Assembly (NCBI GenBank): GCA_031287135.1
Contig: JAITTK010000084.1
Span: 1-15,746, forward strand
Direction of reading: 5' to 3'
From: Candidatus Methanoplasma reticulitermitis
GTDB lineage: Archaea > Thermoplasmatota > Thermoplasmata > Methanomassiliicoccales > Methanomethylophilaceae
Length of the DNA stretch: 15,746 nt
The translations under genes were made by a program, and so were the position numbers. Shown here piece by piece: positions 13,632 through 15,746 of the stretch. The notes under the pieces are model-generated. The model had not been told where the DNA came from. It did not search any database and saw only the letters and a list, made by a program, of their open reading frames with translations. Numbering within the stretch: position 1 is the stretch's first letter; every line of letters begins with the position of its first letter.

Positions 13632-14345
13632 ATGCCTGACGTCAGAGTTGTCCTGGTCGGTCCGAAGTTCGAAGGTAACGTGGGTGCCGTCGCCAGATCC
13701 ATGGCTAACTTCGGCCTCGATGAACTGTATCTTGTGGACCCCTGCGTGATCGGTGACGAATGTTATCGCCGTGCCAAGCACGGCTCCGATATCCTGGATA
13801 AAGCCGTCACGGTCTGTTCGATGGAGGCGGCGGTCGAGGATTGCTTCCTCATCTCCGGTACAAGCGGGATAACGACCAAAGGCGACCGCAATTACACCAG
13901 GATGCCCATCCCAATAGAGGAATTCGCCCGGCATGTATCGGGATACGACGAGAAGATCGCCATTGTGTTCGGCAGGGAGGATATAGGTCTGTTCCAGGAA
14001 GAGCTGAATAAGTGCGATGTCCTAATAAGCATACCCACATGCGATGCGTATCCGGTCCTGAATCTGTCGCATGCTGCGACGCTGGTCATGTACGAACTGT
14101 TCCTGACCGATAAAACGACCAGAAGGGCAGAGCCGGCGGACAGGAAAGAGAAAGAGTTCATGTTCAATTTCTTCAGCGACCTGATGGATGCCATCGGGTA
14201 TCCGGAACACAGAAGGGAAGATACCTCGGTCATGTTCAGACGCATGATGGGGCGCTCGATCCCGACCAAGTACGAGTACAACACGATAATGGGGATACTC
14301 GGCGATGCATCTAAGATAATAAAGAACGGTAAGAAATGGGAATGA
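13632..14345 (+). CDS. trmJ: TrmJ-type tRNA 2'-O-methyltransferase (SPOUT)
   Basis: A SpoU/TrmH-fold methylase of 237 residues. Known archaeal and bacterial TrmJ enzymes methylate the 2'-O of tRNA nucleotide 32. The three SPOUT motifs are seen: motif 1 GNVGAVARSMANFG (about 13-26), motif 2 AIVFGREDIGLFQEEL with CDVLISIPT, and motif 3 YPVLNLSHAATLVMYEL forming the knot that binds SAM. The C-terminal extension (about 170-237, charged, with MFNFFSDLMDAIGYPEH) is the usual TrmJ tail. I start at ATG 13632, which directly precedes VRVVLVGPKFEGN and is correctly spaced from the shared TATA box; the longer frame from 13572 would overlap the divergent ligase start. The 3' end overlaps the convergent FtsZ-like gene by 35 bases. 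Confidence 0.92.
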   Translation: MPDVRVVLVGPKFEGNVGAVARSMANFGLDELYLVDPCVIGDECYRRAKHGSDILDKAVTVCSMEAAVEDCFLISGTSGITTKGDRNYTRMPIPIEEFARHVSGYDEKIAIVFGREDIGLFQEELNKCDVLISIPTCDAYPVLNLSHAATLVMYELFLTDKTTRRAEPADRKEKEFMFNFFSDLMDAIGYPEHRREDTSVMFRRMMGRSIPTKYEYNTIMGILGDASKIIKNGKKWE

Positions 14346-15156
14346 ACAGCATCACACCGTGACTCCCCTCGCATTTTCCGGACACGACCTCCGGCATTAT
14401 CCCGGTTCTGTCGCTTATGCTCCTGTATATCTCCTCCGAATCCGCCTTGTTTATCCGGGAATCGGATGTCACGATTATTTTACCATAGTTGGGATCGGCA
14501 TCGAACAGGTATTCTTTCATGGCCTGACCGGCAGCCGCGACTGGGTCATCGGACAATCGGTATGCTATGGTGTACACCTTCTCGCTGAGGGTGCTGAAGA
14601 GCGGTCCGTCGAGCATATTGTATATCCTCACTATCGCTTCCTTCATCATCTCGTCAGCCGATGATATCGCCGCGCTTATCGGGAGCACGTCCCCGCCTCG
14701 GGACGGCATCTTGTCTATGTCGAACAGTATGGTCCTGTCCGACATCCTGATTATCTCCTTCATCTGTCTGATCGCCGTCTCCCGGCGTGATGCTTCGAAG
14801 GACATGGGTATGCTCACGACCGATATCATCTTGGCATCGGACTCTTTCGCGCACTCCCCGACTATCGGGATGGTGCCGGACCCGGTCCCCCCGCCCAATC
14901 CGGCCGTCACTATGATATTCGGATAACCCGCCACGGCTTCCGATATCTCGTCCCGATAATCCAATGCCAGAGCCCAGCCGAGGTCGTGATCCCCACGGCA
15001 ACCGTCGACACTGCCGTCGGCCATCGATATGGTTGATCCATGGGTCCCCGTGTTTATTGTTATTATGGGTATGCCGGACGCGTCCGGTATCCTGGACACG
15101 GTATTGCAGCCCGCGCCTCCCGAACCTATGACAAGGGTCCTCCCGGTCAAAATCAT
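14311..15156 (-). CDS. Divergent FtsZ/tubulin-superfamily GTPase
   Basis: The 281-residue protein has the FtsZ nucleotide-binding half: T1 loop VIGSGGAGCNTVSRI (about 9-23), IITINTGT, GCRGDHDLGW, and the tubulin signature GLGGGTGSG (86-94). After that it departs from true FtsZ. Where FtsZ has its T7 loop (NLDFAD, supplying the catalytic Asp to the neighbouring subunit), this protein goes from helix ADEMMKEAIVRIYNML to LFSTLSEKVYTIAYRLSDD with no Asp-bearing motif. The remaining part, GKIIVTSDSRINKADSEEIY, looks like a shortened C-terminal domain. It also lacks a C-terminal tail and is about 80 residues shorter than FtsZ. It could be a regulatory or membrane-remodelling paralogue. The start ATG overlaps the RHH gene stop in an ATGA, indicating coupling. 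The stop is TAG. Confidence 0.85.
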   Translation of the reverse strand: MILTGRTLVIGSGGAGCNTVSRIPDASGIPIITINTGTHGSTISMADGSVDGCRGDHDLGWALALDYRDEISEAVAGYPNIIVTAGLGGGTGSGTIPIVGECAKESDAKMISVVSIPMSFEASRRETAIRQMKEIIRMSDRTILFDIDKMPSRGGDVLPISAAISSADEMMKEAIVRIYNMLDGPLFSTLSEKVYTIAYRLSDDPVAAAGQAMKEYLFDADPNYGKIIVTSDSRINKADSEEIYRSISDRTGIMPEVVSGKCEGSHGVMLFIPISYRSLLS

Positions 15157-15452
15157 TCCTCCGGATTCATTCTCGATCTTATGTATTCCGCGACCGCTTT
15201 CTTAACGGCTTTGTCTATTGAGACGGGGTCCCCGTCCGTGAGCAGGGACTCCATGTCGAAACGCTTCTCCATCGAATGTTCATTCTGAATCTTGGATATC
15301 TCTTTCGGAGTGAACTTCAAAGAGATCATCTTGTGGATAGCGTCCGAAACAGCCTCGGACAGACTGCCGTAATCCCCCCTGTCGACAAGGGCCTGCAGAA
15401 CAATCATCACGTCCGGCGTAAGTCTGACAATTATCCTTTCAGTCTGATCCAT
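15153..15452 (-). CDS. Ribbon-helix-helix regulator coupled to the FtsZ-like gene
   Basis: The first 45 residues are a ribbon-helix-helix domain: strand ERIIVRLTPDVMIVLQ, then helix 2 from GDYGSLSEAVSDAIHKMISL. The remaining 55 residues form a charged extension (TPKEISKIQNEHSMEKRF, then a helix DKAVKKAVAEYIRSRM) not part of the minimal fold. In haloarchaea a small RHH protein (CdrS) is encoded with ftsZ2 and controls division genes; this gene has the same fold and place, so an equivalent role is a fair inference. It overlaps the FtsZ-like start by four bases (ATGA). The ATG at 15450-15452 lies about 34 bases after a TATA box. Confidence 0.82.
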   Translation of the reverse strand: MDQTERIIVRLTPDVMIVLQALVDRGDYGSLSEAVSDAIHKMISLKFTPKEISKIQNEHSMEKRFDMESLLTDGDPVSIDKAVKKAVAEYIRSRMNPEE

Positions 15453-15480
15453 GCGAACATTACAAAATAGAAGAGCCTCA

Positions 15481-15490
15481 GATAAATATC
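15481..15490 (-). promoter_or_regulatory. TATA box for the RHH/FtsZ-like operon
   Basis: GATATTTATC on the - strand is centred about 34 bases before the RHH ATG, predicting a leader of roughly eight bases. It is almost palindromic (GATAAATATC on the other strand), so it might also be covered by the RHH dimer for autoregulation; that is speculation. Confidence 0.5.
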
Positions 15491-15500
15491 TTACGCAGTC

Positions 15501-15510
15501 GGGGGGGGGG
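15501..15510. repeat. Run of ten G in the upstream region of the RHH gene
   Basis: Ten consecutive G on the + strand, flanked by GTC and CGTG, lie ten bases upstream of the TATA box of the RHH/FtsZ-like operon. Such a run is prone to slippage in replication and in sequencing, so its exact length is uncertain. Confidence 0.9.
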
Positions 15511-15559
15511 CGTGTATGCGATGGCCTATTCCTGTTCAGCTATAACTCATGGGAAAAAC

Positions 15560-15746
15560 TCATTCCATCCGTATCAGGTCATTCAGCAACAGCTCCGCAA
15601 TTGTGTTTTCTCCTGCACGCAGGTCCGACACACTGCAACTGACATTCTGTATCAGTTTCTCGATGTCTGACTCAGCATCGAATGCAACTTTGATCTAGTT
15701 TTTGTTTCTGTCACAGAACACTGTTTGAAAAGCAGTTAACTGTACA
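15560..15746 (-). CDS. 3' end of an unrecognised gene with an in-frame TAG, running off the right edge
   Basis: The - strand frame ending in TGA at 15560-15562 is open back to the window edge except for one TAG at 15695-15697. After the TAG it reads IKVAFDAESDIEKLIQN, then LRAGENTIAELLLNDLIRME, a helical and coding-looking tail of 44 residues. Before the TAG, 16 codons read VQLTAFQTVFCDRNKN. There is no ATG, GTG or TTG between the TAG and the start of the convincing sequence, so the tail seems to need read-through, or it is a remnant. A frame-shift or unrelated upstream sequence cannot be excluded with so little visible. Family not recognised. Confidence 0.4.

Noticed and set aside
13580..13702. 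Longer N-terminus of the phosphopantoate ligase from an ATG at 13702
   Set aside because: These 41 codons are antisense to trmJ, do not resemble the family, and the TATA box lies within them. The GTG at 13579 gives the normal family start.
13632..14345. The 13572 start for trmJ
   Set aside because: The extra 20 residues have no family counterpart and overlap the promoter and the divergent ligase start.

Overview
The window looks like a chromosomal segment of a euryarchaeon, most likely in the Thermoplasmata / Methanomassiliicoccales neighbourhood. The archaeal evidence is direct. There is a primase large subunit with the four cluster cysteines, an archaeal-type 4-phosphopantoate--beta-alanine ligase, a TrmJ-type SPOUT methylase, an archaeal AK6/Fap7-like kinase, an FtsZ-like protein behind a ribbon-helix-helix regulator, and TATA boxes about 25 bases before many starts. 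The order-level placement is inference from overall flavour (mid-to-high GC, TGA-dominated stops, scarce TAG). No pyrrolysine or methanogenesis gene is present to confirm it.

Layout. Bases 1-149 hold the C-terminus of an unrecognised + strand gene, converging on a family-4 glycosyltransferase (139-1191, -). Upstream of that lies a malic enzyme (1231-2589, -), separated by a GC hairpin with a T-tract. Divergent from it is a radical SAM protein with a C-terminal helix-hairpin-helix (2696-4315, +). Bases 4316-4879 have no intact gene; they hold a long imperfect RNA-like stem, a small frameshifted gene and a hairpin. Bases 4880-7218 form an AT-richer accessory segment: an HD-domain phosphohydrolase, a small winged-helix protein, and a convergent phosphoribosyltransferase-like gene interrupted by a single in-frame TAG.

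Bases 7291-8307 encode PriL. A tightly packed - strand cluster runs from 13579 down to 8321: phosphopantoate--beta-alanine ligase, S-adenosyl(inosyl)homocysteinase, a second GT4 glycosyltransferase, a PfkB sugar/nucleoside kinase, an AK6-like kinase and a CDP-alcohol phosphatidyltransferase. TrmJ (13632-14345, +) diverges from that cluster and overlaps tail-to-tail with an FtsZ-like gene (14311-15156, -). The FtsZ-like gene is translationally coupled to an upstream ribbon-helix-helix gene (15153-15452). The right edge holds the end of another - strand reading frame, again with an in-frame TAG.

How the parts may fit. The six-gene cluster mixes coenzyme A synthesis, methyl-cycle recycling (the hydrolase removes the by-product of SAM-dependent methylation and the PfkB kinase could salvage the released nucleoside) and possible polar-lipid work (CDP-alcohol transferase plus GT4). 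The RHH/FtsZ-like pair resembles cell-division loci of other euryarchaea, but the FtsZ-like protein lacks a recognisable T7 catalytic loop. The HD / winged-helix / PRTase segment has the look of a nucleotide-centred defence or stress module. The two in-frame TAG codons (6634-6636 and 15695-15697) raise the question of pyrrolysine insertion against gene decay, and TAG also ends two apparently normal genes here.
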